From NCBI RefSeq assembly GCF_030817055.1, contig NZ_JAUSYV010000001.1, positions 768,001 to 832,000 on the forward strand: a stretch of 64,000 bases of DNA. The letters run 5' to 3'. Shown here piece after piece: positions 16,347 through 25,184 of this stretch. The DNA is from Bacillus sp. V2I10 (GTDB taxonomy: Bacteria > Bacillota > Bacilli > Bacillales > Bacillaceae). Position numbers and translations under genes: made by a program. Every line of letters starts with the position of its first letter. Position 1 is the stretch's first letter. The notes below the pieces were generated by a model. It saw only the letters and a program-made list of their open reading frames with translations. It was not told where the DNA came from and searched no databases.

Positions 16347-17213
16347 ATGTTTCAGCGTAAACGCACTCGTACTTACAATCCGGCTTTAGAAAAGATCACT
16401 TCATATTTGTTTATTTTGCTTGGTTCTGGAATCGTTGCCATTACCTTTAATTTGTTTCTCTTGCCTAACCGCATTGCATCTGGCGGAGTCAGCGGCATTA
16501 GTACAATTACAGATTTCTTATTTGAATTTGAACCTGCGTATGTTCAGTGGGCCTTCAACATTCCTTTATTTATTGCAGGAGTTCTGCTTCTTGGAAAGCA
16601 ATTTGGTTTAAAAACGTTAATAGGAACCATTTTCCTTCCTTTTGTAGTCTTTTTAACGAAAGATATGGAGCCTGCTACGACAGATCCTTTGCTTGGCGCC
16701 ATTTTCGGCGGAATCGGCGTAGGTCTTGGTCTCGGTCTTGTTTTTCGCGGAAAAGCTTCAACAGGCGGGACAGATCTTGCGGCACAGATTATCCATAAGT
16801 TTACAGGACTCTCTCTTGGTACATGTGTAGCTTTAATAGATGGACTAATCGTGCTGACGGCAGCTTTTGTTTTTGATATAGAACGCGGTTTATATGCACT
16901 TGTAGGCCTTTATGTGACGAGCAAAACAATTGATATCGTTCAAGTTGGACTTGGACGTTCAAAGATGACGATGATCATTACCAATCAAGAAGAAGAAGTC
17001 AGAAAGGCTATTCTGAGTGAAATTGACAGGGGAGTGACCAAATTATCTGCTTTCGGAGGCTACACGGACAATGAGCGGCCGATTTTAATGTGTGTGGTTG
17101 ATCAAACAGAATTCACCAAATTGAAACAACTCGTAAAAAGCATTGATACGTCTGCATTTGTCGTTGTAATGGATGCTTCTGATGTACTCGGCGAAGGTTT
17201 CAAGCGGGCGTAG
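16347..17213 (+). CDS. yvjA: YvjA, YitT-family membrane protein
   Basis: A 288-residue protein with about five membrane segments in the first 210 residues (for example YLFILLGSGIVAITFNLFLL) and a C-terminal DUF2179 cytoplasmic domain (KMTMIITNQEEEVRKAI ... FVVVMDASDVLGEGFKRA). The glycine-rich GKASTGGTDL motif is typical. Function is not established; position between prfB and cccB matches B. subtilis yvjA. ATG 16347 follows GGAGG by six bases. Confidence 0.9.
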   Translation: MFQRKRTRTYNPALEKITSYLFILLGSGIVAITFNLFLLPNRIASGGVSGISTITDFLFEFEPAYVQWAFNIPLFIAGVLLLGKQFGLKTLIGTIFLPFVVFLTKDMEPATTDPLLGAIFGGIGVGLGLGLVFRGKASTGGTDLAAQIIHKFTGLSLGTCVALIDGLIVLTAAFVFDIERGLYALVGLYVTSKTIDIVQVGLGRSKMTMIITNQEEEVRKAILSEIDRGVTKLSAFGGYTDNERPILMCVVDQTEFTKLKQLVKSIDTSAFVVVMDASDVLGEGFKRA

Positions 17214-17266
17214 ATAGGATATAATAGAAATGTATTTTATATCCTTATTTGAGGAGGATTTTGGCA

Positions 17267-17599
17267 ATGAAAACAAAACTATTCGCACTATTATTTGGAA
17301 CATCATTAGCGCTCGCTGCATGCGGAGGCGGAGATAATGCCGGAGAAGAGCCTAAAGAAGATTCAGGAACTAAGGATACGGCAAAAGCTGAAGAAATCGT
17401 ACAGCAAAACTGCATCAGCTGTCATGGACAAAATCTTGAAGGCGGCGGGGCTGCACCTAGCCTGGAAAAAGTAGGCGCTAAATATGATGAAGATAAAATT
17501 GAAAGCATCATTAACAAAGGTCAGGGCGGAATGCCTGCAGGTCTTATTAATGAAACAGACGCAGCTGTGGTAGCAGAATGGCTTGCGCAGAAAAAGTAA
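17267..17599 (+). CDS. cccB: Cytochrome c551 (CccB), membrane lipoprotein
   Basis: A 110-residue lipoprotein: signal peptide LFALLFGTSLALAACGGG with lipobox LAAC, an acidic spacer, and a class I c-type cytochrome domain with heme motif CISCH and a likely axial methionine in GGMPAGL. It carries electrons on the outer face of the membrane to cytochrome oxidase. GAGGAGG precedes ATG 17267. Confidence 0.95.
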   Translation: MKTKLFALLFGTSLALAACGGGDNAGEEPKEDSGTKDTAKAEEIVQQNCISCHGQNLEGGGAAPSLEKVGAKYDEDKIESIINKGQGGMPAGLINETDAAVVAEWLAQKK

Positions 17600-17610
17600 C
17601 TTCCATTAAG

Positions 17611-17638
17611 ACCAGCCTGAAAAATATGGCTGGTTTTC
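17611..17638 (+). terminator. Terminator after cccB
   Basis: Stem ACCAGCC with GGCTGGT around an A-rich loop, then a short T-rich tail. Confidence 0.75.
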
Positions 17639-18034
17639 CTATTTTTATCCCCTCACTTTTAACCTAATTCTATCCAATCCGCAAGTAAAACCTTTCGACA
17701 CTCAGAAAAATTTACCATTATATAATCCCTAAAAATAGATTGTCTTTTTAGTCGGAAAGTTCTAATATTTACATTAAAGCGTTTCCAATACCTCCAACAT
17801 TGGAACCATAAACAATTGTTAATCGATAAAATTCTACAATTTACGACGTTGAAATGAAACTGTAATATTTTTAAGTCTATTTTTGCCGAACTTTGATGTT
17901 ATAATATTTTTTGTGGGTAATCTTATTAATATATGAAAATATTGGATACATATTCCGAGACACACTCTTAAAAACAATACGAACCAGCGGACACCACGTA
18001 ATCTACAAAATAAACAGCTTTGGGTGATAAAAAT
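17639..18034. other. AT-rich leader region before ftsE
   Basis: Nearly 400 bases with no supported gene. A TATAAT-like hexamer occurs near 17899-17904 but I see no good partner element, so I do not place a promoter. Confidence 0.4.
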
Positions 18035-18721
18035 ATGATCGAAATGACAGACGTTTTTAAAACGTATTCAAATGGCGTTCTTGCCATTAATGGAATAAAT
18101 GTAAAAATTGATCAGGGCGAATTTGTTTATGTTGTCGGTCCGAGCGGTGCTGGTAAATCAACATTTATTAAAATGATGTACCGTGAAGAAAGACCAACAG
18201 ACGGCAAAATCGTGATCAATGGAATAAATCTTGCTAAATTGCGGGAAAAGAAAGTTCCATATTTAAGAAGAAGCATCGGCGTTGTTTTCCAGGACTTTAA
18301 ACTTTTGCCTAAGTTAACTGTTTTTGAAAACATTGCATTTGCTCTTGAAGTTATTGGAGAGAATCCTAGAATTATCAAAAAGAGAGTGCTGGACGTTTTA
18401 GACCTTGTTCAGCTCAAGCATAAGGCTAGATTTTTCCCTAATGAGTTATCAGGAGGAGAACAGCAGCGCGTTTCGATTGCGCGGTCAATTATTAACAATC
18501 CTGGGGTTGTCATCGCTGATGAGCCGACAGGAAACCTTGACCCCGATACTTCCTGGGAGATCATGAGCATCTTTGAGGAAATCAACAATCGAGGAACGAC
18601 TGTTGTGATGGCGACACACAACCGTGAGATAGTAGACACCATGAAAAAACGAGTCATCGCGATCGAAGATGGAAAGATTGTGCGTGACGAGGCTAGAGGG
18701 GAGTATGGGATTTATGATTAG
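18035..18721 (+). CDS. ftsE: FtsE, ABC ATPase of the FtsEX complex
   Basis: A 228-residue ATPase with Walker A GPSGAGKST, Q-loop VFQDFKLLP, signature LSGGEQQRVSIARS, Walker B VVIADEPTGNLD and switch His in ATHNREIV. With FtsX it does not transport but transmits conformational signals to cell-wall hydrolases. ATG 18035 matches the family N terminus (MIEMTDVFKTY). It overlaps ftsX by eight bases. Confidence 0.97.
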   Translation: MIEMTDVFKTYSNGVLAINGINVKIDQGEFVYVVGPSGAGKSTFIKMMYREERPTDGKIVINGINLAKLREKKVPYLRRSIGVVFQDFKLLPKLTVFENIAFALEVIGENPRIIKKRVLDVLDLVQLKHKARFFPNELSGGEQQRVSIARSIINNPGVVIADEPTGNLDPDTSWEIMSIFEEINNRGTTVVMATHNREIVDTMKKRVIAIEDGKIVRDEARGEYGIYD

Positions 18722-19604
18722 AACCCTTGGGCGTCACTTCAAAGAAACGTTAAAAAGCTTAAGCCGCAATGCCTGGATGACATTTGCGTCAGTCAGTGCC
18801 GTAACTGTCACTTTAATTCTTGTCGGAACGTTCCTGGTTATTATGATGAACTTAAACAACTTTGCTTCTAAGGTTGAAGAGGACGTTGAAATACGGGTGC
18901 TGGTAGATGTGACAAGCACACCCGAGGAACAAAAGCAGCTGAGGACCAAGATTGATAACCTCAGCGGAATTAAAACAGCAAAACTGTCACCAAAGGAAAA
19001 AGAACTTGATAACCTGATCAGCAGCATGGGAGAACAAGGGAAATCTTATCAGCTTTTTGAACAGAACAATCCTTTGAATGATGTTATTGTCATCAAAACG
19101 GAAGATCCGCGTGAAACCCCTCAAATCGCGAAGAGGATTGAGGGATTTAATGGAGCTTATAAAGTTCTGTACGGTAAAGAAGAAGTAGAAAAACTATTCA
19201 ATTTTGTTGAAATCTCAAGAAACATCGGCATCGGGTTAATCATCGGATTAGTCTTTACGGCCATGTTCCTTATCTCAAATACAATTAAAATTACGATTTT
19301 TGCCAGAAGGCATGAAATAGAGATTATGAAACTAGTAGGTGCAACAAACTGGTTTATCCGCTGGCCGTTCTTCCTTGAAGGTTTATTGCTTGGAATTATG
19401 GGATCAATTATTCCGATTGTGCTCGTAATGGCCACGTACAACTATTTATATACATGGGTTGAACCGAAAGTTGCAGGTTCATTTGTTCAATTACTGCCGT
19501 TTAGTCCATTCGTCTTCCAAGTATCAGCTATTTTGATCTTAATAGGCGGATTAATCGGAGTGTGGGGAAGTTTAATGTCTGTCCGAAAGTTCTTAAGAGT
19601 ATAA
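18714..19604 (+). CDS. ftsX: FtsX, membrane partner of FtsE
   Basis: A 296-residue protein, as in B. subtilis: a cytoplasmic start (MIRTLGRHFKETLKSL), one N-terminal membrane segment (TLILVGTFLVIMMNL), a large outside domain (about 45-170) and three C-terminal membrane segments. ATG 18714 has GAGGGGAG ten bases upstream; ATG 18705 is too close to that site. In B. subtilis FtsEX activates CwlO; here the next gene encodes a coiled-coil/M23 protein, a likely partner. Confidence 0.95.
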   Translation: MIRTLGRHFKETLKSLSRNAWMTFASVSAVTVTLILVGTFLVIMMNLNNFASKVEEDVEIRVLVDVTSTPEEQKQLRTKIDNLSGIKTAKLSPKEKELDNLISSMGEQGKSYQLFEQNNPLNDVIVIKTEDPRETPQIAKRIEGFNGAYKVLYGKEEVEKLFNFVEISRNIGIGLIIGLVFTAMFLISNTIKITIFARRHEIEIMKLVGATNWFIRWPFFLEGLLLGIMGSIIPIVLVMATYNYLYTWVEPKVAGSFVQLLPFSPFVFQVSAILILIGGLIGVWGSLMSVRKFLRV

Positions 19605-19671
19605 ACTGGCAATCTGATAGATTGCTGGTTTCCTCGTTCAGAGGATGATAGATAAAGGGAGGAACTAGAGA

Positions 19672-21018
19672 GTGAGAAAGAAAATCTTATCACTTGGGTT
19701 GGCTGCTTTAATAGGGACAAGCTCTGTTATTATTCCAATTACCCAAGAAAAGGCATATGCAAACGCTGATCTTGAAAAGAAAAAAGCAGATATTCAAAAT
19801 GAGCGTTCAGGCGTAGATTCAAACATCCAAGAAAAGCAAGGCGAGTTATCAAAGCTTGAAGAAAAAGAGAAAAGCTTAAATAACGAGATTGAAAAACTTG
19901 ATAAGCAAACAGCGGATACAAATGAGAAAATCCGTGAGCGTCAAGCTGAAATCGATGAAACGAAACAAAAGATTGAAGAATTAAAGGTTCAAATTGCAGA
20001 AGTAAAAGAGCGTATTAAAAAGCGTAATCTACTTCTAGAGGACCGTGTACGTTCTCTACAGGAGAGCGGCGGTGTAGTAAGCTATTTAGATGTGCTACTA
20101 GGTGCTCAGGATTTCGGTGACCTTGTTACGCGCGTAAGTGCTGTAACAACGATTGTCGAAGCAGATAAAGAAATTATCAAAGCCCACGAGGAAGACAAAA
20201 AACTTCTAGAGCAAAGTGAAGCAGAACTAAGTAGCCAGCTTCAGAAGCTTGAAACAGCTTTAACTGAGTTAGAAGCATTAAAACAGCAGTTAAAACAGCA
20301 AGCAGCAGAAAAAGGCAAATTAATTGAGCAAGTTAAAGCTCAGCATCAGGAAACAGAAGCAGCAATCTATGAGTTAGAAGATGAATCAGCATTCTTAAAA
20401 GAGCAGGAAGCAGCAATTCAAAAAGAAATGGAACGTCAAAAACAAGTAGAAGAACAGCGCAAGCGCGAAGCAGCAGAAGCAGCTGCACGTGCACAGCAGG
20501 AAGCTGATGCAAAAGCGGCAGCAGCAAAAGCAGCGGCTAGTAAGCCAGCAGCAGCTTCATCTAACAGTTCTTCAAATGAATCAACAGCAACTGCTCCGGA
20601 ACCAGAACCGGCACCTGCACCGGCAGTAACTGGCGGCAAGTTCATGTGGCCTGCACAAGGTACATTTACATCTGGATATGGCCATCGCTGGGGTAAATTG
20701 CACGCTGGTATTGATATTGCAAACAGAGCAAGCAATGTACCAGTTGTAGCAGCAGCAGCAGGAACGGTTATCCGTTCTTACTACTCAAGCAGCTATGGAA
20801 ATGCTGTTTTCATTTCACATAACATCGACGGTAAAGTATACACAACTGTTTATGCACATTTAGAAGCGCGCCATGTAAGCAGCGGACAATCTGTCAGCAA
20901 AGGTCAGCAGCTTGGCTACATGGGTAACACTGGCCGTTCAACAGGCAAGCATCTTCACTTCGAAATTCACGATGGTGCTTGGAAAAACCCAGTTAACCCA
21001 ATGCAGTTCTTACAATAA
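19672..21018 (+). CDS. EnvC/PcsB-like murein hydrolase activator with M23 domain
   Basis: A 448-residue secreted protein. From GTG 19672: signal peptide (LGLAALIGTSSVIIP... ending near AYA-NA), then about 240 residues of coiled coil rich in E, K and Q, an alanine/serine linker (AAASSNSSS, PEPEPAPAPA), and a C-terminal LytM/M23 domain. Zinc ligands appear in HAGIDIA, and the HxH in KHLHFEI. The layout is that of EnvC-type regulators controlled by FtsEX; position right after ftsX supports this. AGGGAGG precedes the start. Confidence 0.88.
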   Translation: MRKKILSLGLAALIGTSSVIIPITQEKAYANADLEKKKADIQNERSGVDSNIQEKQGELSKLEEKEKSLNNEIEKLDKQTADTNEKIRERQAEIDETKQKIEELKVQIAEVKERIKKRNLLLEDRVRSLQESGGVVSYLDVLLGAQDFGDLVTRVSAVTTIVEADKEIIKAHEEDKKLLEQSEAELSSQLQKLETALTELEALKQQLKQQAAEKGKLIEQVKAQHQETEAAIYELEDESAFLKEQEAAIQKEMERQKQVEEQRKREAAEAAARAQQEADAKAAAAKAAASKPAAASSNSSSNESTATAPEPEPAPAPAVTGGKFMWPAQGTFTSGYGHRWGKLHAGIDIANRASNVPVVAAAAGTVIRSYYSSSYGNAVFISHNIDGKVYTTVYAHLEARHVSSGQSVSKGQQLGYMGNTGRSTGKHLHFEIHDGAWKNPVNPMQFLQ

Positions 21019-21023
21019 TAACC

Positions 21024-21058
21024 AAACTCCTAAAACATTATGTTTTAGGAGTTTTTTT
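21024..21058 (+). terminator. Terminator after the M23 gene
   Basis: Long stem AAACTCCTAAAAC with GTTTTAGGAGTTT around ATTAT, then T7. Confidence 0.92.
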
Positions 21059-21129
21059 GTTGTTTAGGAAATTATAGGATAATTCGTATTTACACATAAT
21101 CACTAATAGGTGTGTCTACTTTCCATACT

Positions 21130-21330
21130 AAGCGTCGAATGGAGCAAGTAAATCATCTTTGTGTAGAAAAAAGTGCGTCTAAGCGTCGAATGGAGCAGAA
21201 AAATCGCTTTCCTGTAGAAAAAAGTGCGTCAAGGCATCGAATGGAACAAAAAAATCACTTTCTATTAGAAAAAAGTGCGTCAAAGCGGAGAATGAAGAAA
21301 AAACTCGCCTTTCCTGGAGAAAAAGTGCAT
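21130..21330 (+). repeat. Four tandem 51-base units
   Basis: Units start at 21130, 21181, 21232 and 21283. Each has AAGCGTCGAATGGAGCA, a variable middle, and GTAGAAAAAAGTGCGTC. Because 51 is divisible by three, all units stay in one frame (KRRMEQ...VEKSAS). A GTG-started frame of 95 codons spans it, but there is no ribosome site and no family resemblance, so I treat it as a repeat array and not a gene. Confidence 0.85.
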
Positions 21331-21536
21331 CATAGGATATCAAAATTACAAATTGATTTCCCAAGTACAACTTCAAGAACACAAATTATTTTTGATTAGC
21401 TTTTTTCATGTTCCTTTATTTTTAAGTGAAACCATCTTGTCCTACATGATTTATCCTTTTTTCACATATACTAGAGATACGAGTTTATTTGTAAAGATCG
21501 TACATAACGAAGTTAACCTTTAGAAGGAGGAACAAG

Positions 21537-23000
21537 ATGAAGCAAAAAGTCACAGCTCTTATGATGGCTCTCTCAATGGCACTGGGTGCGGGCGGCATGT
21601 ACGCCGGCATGCAGTTTATGGAACATGATCAGCAGGATACAAAAGCAGAAGAGCTTGCCGTTCCTGCTGTGACAGATGTATTAAAGCAAGATCGGGATCA
21701 AGAAGTAGAAGGTCTCGAAAAAGTGAAACAGGCCTATGACTTAATCTCAAGCAAATATGTTGAGGAAGTAGACGAGGAGGAGCTGCTTGAAGGAGCGATT
21801 CAAGGCATGCTGACCACTCTCGATGATCCTTATTCTGTCTATATGGATAAAGAAACAGCCAAGCAATTTTCCGATAGTCTTGATTCTTCTTTTGAAGGGA
21901 TCGGTGCAGAGGTGGGAATGGATGGCGGTAAAATCATTATCGTCTCTCCATTTAAAAATTCACCTGCAGAAAAAGCAGGGCTGCAGCCGAATGATCAGGT
22001 CATTAGCATTGATGGTGAGCCTGTAGTCGGCAGCGACCTCAACGATACCGTCCTTAAAATCCGCGGGAAAAAAGGAACAAAGGTTAAAATTGAAGTGCTG
22101 CGGACCGGTTCAAAAGAAAAACTGAGCTTTGATGTGACACGGGACGAAATTCCGATTGAAACGGTATTCAGTTCTGTTAAAACAAAAGGGAAATCGAAAT
22201 ACGGCTATATTGAAATCACCTCTTTCTCCGAAGATACAGCTAACGATTTCACAGAGGAATTAACAAAACTTGAGCAAAAAAACATTAAAGGACTGGTCAT
22301 CGATGTTCGCGGAAACCCGGGCGGATATTTGCAAAGTGTGGAAGAAATTCTGAAACAATTTGTGACCAAGGATCAGCCATACATTCAAATTGAAGAGCGC
22401 AACGGCGATAAGAAACGCTATTTCTCCAATTTGACTCAGAAAAAAGACTATCCTGTTACAGTCCTGATTGATAAAGGAAGTGCATCTGCTTCTGAAATTC
22501 TGGCAGGAGCTTTAAAGGAAGCCGGAAAGTATGAGATTATTGGAGAGACCTCTTTTGGAAAAGGCACTGTTCAGCAGGCTGTTCCTATGGGCGACGGAAG
22601 CAATATCAAGCTGACCCTTTATAAATGGCTGACACCTGAAGGAAACTGGATCCATAAAAAAGGTGTTGAACCAACAATCAAGGTTTCACAGCCTAAGCAC
22701 CTTGTAACTGCACCGATCCAGCTGGAAAAACCGCTCGCTGTTGATATGAATGATGAGCAAATCAAAATAGCGCAGATTCTTTTAAAAGGATTAGGCTATG
22801 ACCCAGGAAGAGAAGATGGATATTTCGGCAAGAAAATGGCTGAAGCCGTCAAGGATTTCCAAAAGAAAAACAAGCTTTCGGCTACTGGAAATATTGATGT
22901 TCAAACAGCAGAGGCCATTAATCAAAAAGTTTCTGAACAGCGTTTAAATGGAAAACATGATCTTCAGCTTGAGAAAGCGATTGAAACATTATCCAAATAA
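21537..23000 (+). CDS. ctpB: CtpB, S41 carboxy-terminal processing protease
   Basis: A 487-residue exported serine protease. Order: N-terminal signal/anchor (LMMALSMALGAGGMYAG), PDZ domain (about 105-190), S41 catalytic core with nucleophile Ser in KGSASASEILAGALK and the Lys in GETSFGKGTVQQ, and a C-terminal peptidoglycan-binding domain (GYDPGREDGYFGKKMAEAVKDFQ). In B. subtilis CtpB cleaves SpoIVFA to trigger SigK activation. AAGGAGG precedes the ATG. Confidence 0.95.
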   Translation: MKQKVTALMMALSMALGAGGMYAGMQFMEHDQQDTKAEELAVPAVTDVLKQDRDQEVEGLEKVKQAYDLISSKYVEEVDEEELLEGAIQGMLTTLDDPYSVYMDKETAKQFSDSLDSSFEGIGAEVGMDGGKIIIVSPFKNSPAEKAGLQPNDQVISIDGEPVVGSDLNDTVLKIRGKKGTKVKIEVLRTGSKEKLSFDVTRDEIPIETVFSSVKTKGKSKYGYIEITSFSEDTANDFTEELTKLEQKNIKGLVIDVRGNPGGYLQSVEEILKQFVTKDQPYIQIEERNGDKKRYFSNLTQKKDYPVTVLIDKGSASASEILAGALKEAGKYEIIGETSFGKGTVQQAVPMGDGSNIKLTLYKWLTPEGNWIHKKGVEPTIKVSQPKHLVTAPIQLEKPLAVDMNDEQIKIAQILLKGLGYDPGREDGYFGKKMAEAVKDFQKKNKLSATGNIDVQTAEAINQKVSEQRLNGKHDLQLEKAIETLSK

Positions 23001-23004
23001 ATAG

Positions 23005-23041
23005 TAGAGCCAGCTTGCAAACTAGTGAGCTGGCTCTATTT
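23005..23041 (+). terminator. Terminator after ctpB
   Basis: Stem TAGAGCCAGCT (23005-23015) with AGCTGGCTCTA (23028-23038), then T-rich sequence. Confidence 0.88.
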
Positions 23042-23264
23042 TTATGGAATTTCCTGACAAATTAACTACATTTAGGACGATTTTCTATTTTTTTGTGAGA
23101 ATAACGACGAAAATCAGAAAGAATTTCCGTATTTTTATAATTAGTACCGACTTTTCGCGCACAAAAAAATGAAACTTTAGCTAGTTGATAAATTGGGATA
23201 TTAGTTTTACGATGGAAGTACTGTTCTACAACACACTCTAAAAACAGAAAGATGGGGAGATCAA

Positions 23265-23618
23265 TTGAAAAAAAGGGCAAGTGTGATGAGAGAACAAACT
23301 TATCGACAGTTGACAGAAGAATTTAAAGAAAGACTACAAACTGCAAATTCCTCACATGCGAAGGTCAGCAAATGGGTTCAGCTGTTCTGCATGTACTTGG
23401 CAAACTACACAGACGTTAAGAGACTGCAGGAAATCGATAAAGTTTGCATTCAAGAATACTTTCACTATTTAACGGAGAACTACAAGCGTCTTTCGTTAAA
23501 CCTCACGGATATAAAACGGTCTATGCAGCTGATTGAAGAAGTGCTGGATATTAAAGTAGACGACTCACTCCTTGATTTTTCACTGTCGAATTTGCATCTT
23601 TGGAGCAAATTAAAGTAA
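23265..23618 (+). CDS. swrA: SwrA, swarming motility regulator
   Basis: A 117-residue protein with clear SwrA features: KRASVMRE at the start, YLANYTDVKRLQEI in the middle, and the conserved block RLSLNLTDIKRSM followed by DFSLSNLHLWSK. In B. subtilis SwrA works with DegU-P to raise fla/che expression and drives swarming. The start is TTG 23265 with GGGGAG upstream, followed at once by an A7 run (23268-23274). The frame is intact here. ATG 23286 could serve as a second start after the run. It sits between ctpB and minJ as in B. subtilis. Confidence 0.93.
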   Translation: MKKRASVMREQTYRQLTEEFKERLQTANSSHAKVSKWVQLFCMYLANYTDVKRLQEIDKVCIQEYFHYLTENYKRLSLNLTDIKRSMQLIEEVLDIKVDDSLLDFSLSNLHLWSKLK

Positions 23619-23720
23619 ACTCGGTCAATATAAGATATTCATCCTATTCTATATCTGATAAAATAGCATTAATCGTTTACTTACTAAGCTGACGAAAGCA
23701 ATCAAGGTGGTGTATGAAGT

Positions 23721-24899
23721 TTGCTCGAAAACTGGTTGCTAGAATTTCTATTGGCAATGGGAAGGTTTTTTATTCATCCTCTCGTTTATTTTTTCCTTAT
23801 TTATTCACTTGTGCTTGGATTTATTCGCATAAAGCGGGAGCGAAAATCCTTCCATACAAGAATTCAAGATATCTATGAAGAAGTACGGTTTACATATTCA
23901 AAAGGACTGCTTACAGGTCTTCTTTTGTCTGCAGTGACATTTGTACTTGGCATGATGATGCCTCTTGGTTCAATCATCCTGCTGGCAGCCGTGACAGTTA
24001 TTCTGTCTCTTACTTTTCAGCTGCGCTTTCTTTCGCCGGCTTACACAATGGGATTAACAATTTTTTCGGTATTTCTTTTGATGCAGGCAGATGCTGTCTC
24101 TTTTTTACCAGATCTAAATGAGACAAGCTTTTCCTTACTTGCTATTTTAATGGGACTGCTTATGATTGCGGAGGGTGTCCTTGCTTATCGGACAGCTCAT
24201 ATAAAGACGTCTCCGTTTCTATTAAAAAGCAGCAGGGGTCTTCCAATCGGGAATCACGTTGCAAATCGCACATGGCTGCTGCCGCTGTTTTTACTCATTC
24301 CAGGAGGATCCTTAACGGAAAGCCTGTCGTGGTGGCCGGTATTGACAATCGGAGATGAGCCGTTTCTTTTTGTATTCATTCCTTATATCATTGGTTTTCA
24401 TCAAAGAGTTCAGGGTTCATTGCCTCAAGAAAGTATTATGGTCACGTCTAAGCGCGTCATCTGGCTTGGATTGATGATTTTTGCCGCGGCGGTCGCAAGT
24501 GTCTGGTTTATGCCGCTTGCATTTGCAGCAGCTCTGCTTGCCATCATAGGCAGGGAATTTTTGACCGTCCGGCAGCGGATGAATGATAATTCTGCAGCTT
24601 TCTATTTCTCAAAGCGGGATCATGGCCTGATGGTGCTTGGCATTTTGCCGCATTCACCTGCCGTCAAGCTTGAGCTTGAAGTTGGCGAAATCATTATGAA
24701 AACAAATGGAGCCTCGGTCAAAACGGTCGATGAGTTTTACCAGGCTCTGCAAATTAATGGTGCTTTCTGCAAAATGGAAGTCATCGGCTTAAATAGAGAG
24801 ATCCGCTACGTCCAGGGAGCTGTTTACAAAGGCGAACACCACGAGCTTGGCATTCTGTTTGTGCAGGATGAGAAGAAGTGGGAGACAGAGGCGGTATAA
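23721..24899 (+). CDS. minJ: MinJ, topological determinant of division
   Basis: A 392-residue membrane protein with about six to eight hydrophobic segments in the first 290 residues and a C-terminal PDZ domain (VLGILPHSPAVKLELEVGEIIMKTNGASV). In B. subtilis MinJ (YvjD) bridges DivIVA and MinD to block division near poles. Start TTG 23721 follows AAGGTGG; the N terminus MLENWLLEFLLAM fits the family. Confidence 0.92.
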   Translation: MLENWLLEFLLAMGRFFIHPLVYFFLIYSLVLGFIRIKRERKSFHTRIQDIYEEVRFTYSKGLLTGLLLSAVTFVLGMMMPLGSIILLAAVTVILSLTFQLRFLSPAYTMGLTIFSVFLLMQADAVSFLPDLNETSFSLLAILMGLLMIAEGVLAYRTAHIKTSPFLLKSSRGLPIGNHVANRTWLLPLFLLIPGGSLTESLSWWPVLTIGDEPFLFVFIPYIIGFHQRVQGSLPQESIMVTSKRVIWLGLMIFAAAVASVWFMPLAFAAALLAIIGREFLTVRQRMNDNSAAFYFSKRDHGLMVLGILPHSPAVKLELEVGEIIMKTNGASVKTVDEFYQALQINGAFCKMEVIGLNREIRYVQGAVYKGEHHELGILFVQDEKKWETEAV

Positions 24900-24909
24900 G
24901 CTGCCAGAT

Positions 24910-24940
24910 AAACACTCAAACTATTGTTTGAGTGTTTTTT
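24910..24940 (+). terminator. Terminator after minJ
   Basis: Stem AACACTCAAAC with GTTTGAGTGTT around TATT, then T6. Confidence 0.92.
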
Positions 24941-25127
24941 GTATCGGTGTAAACTATTGGAGTGTATGGTGTGTTGAAAATGATGAAATTGGTACCTAAG
25001 GACGGCTATGATACCCTGAAAAGACGAAATAGTAACTTAGGAAATCATAGTGCTGCTATGGCACCCCGAAGAGGCACAATTCCAATATTAAGGGAATCAG
25101 CCCCAATAAAATAACTTAAAAAATCGA

Positions 25128-25158
25128 TTGACTCTGACGTTACGTCATACCTTAAAGT
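25128..25158 (+). promoter_or_regulatory. MerR-type autoregulated promoter
   Basis: TTGACT (25128-25133) and TAAAGT (25153-25158) separated by 19 bases, the over-long spacer typical of MerR-activated promoters. A perfect inverted repeat TGACGT-T-ACGTCA (25135-25147) lies in the spacer as the likely operator. Confidence 0.82.
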
Positions 25159-25184
25159 TAATGGTGAAGGGAGGCTGACAGCTT

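Noticed and set aside
19602..19635. Terminator between ftsX and the M23 gene
   Set aside because: GCAATCT/AGATTGC forms a short stem without a T run, so readthrough is likely.
21130..21330. Possible CRISPR array
   Set aside because: Units are contiguous and related along their full length, with no distinct spacers and no cas genes nearby.
21112..21399. A 95-codon frame over the 51-base repeats
   Set aside because: GTG start without ribosome site, basic repetitive sequence, no protein family; the tandem repeat alone keeps the frame open.
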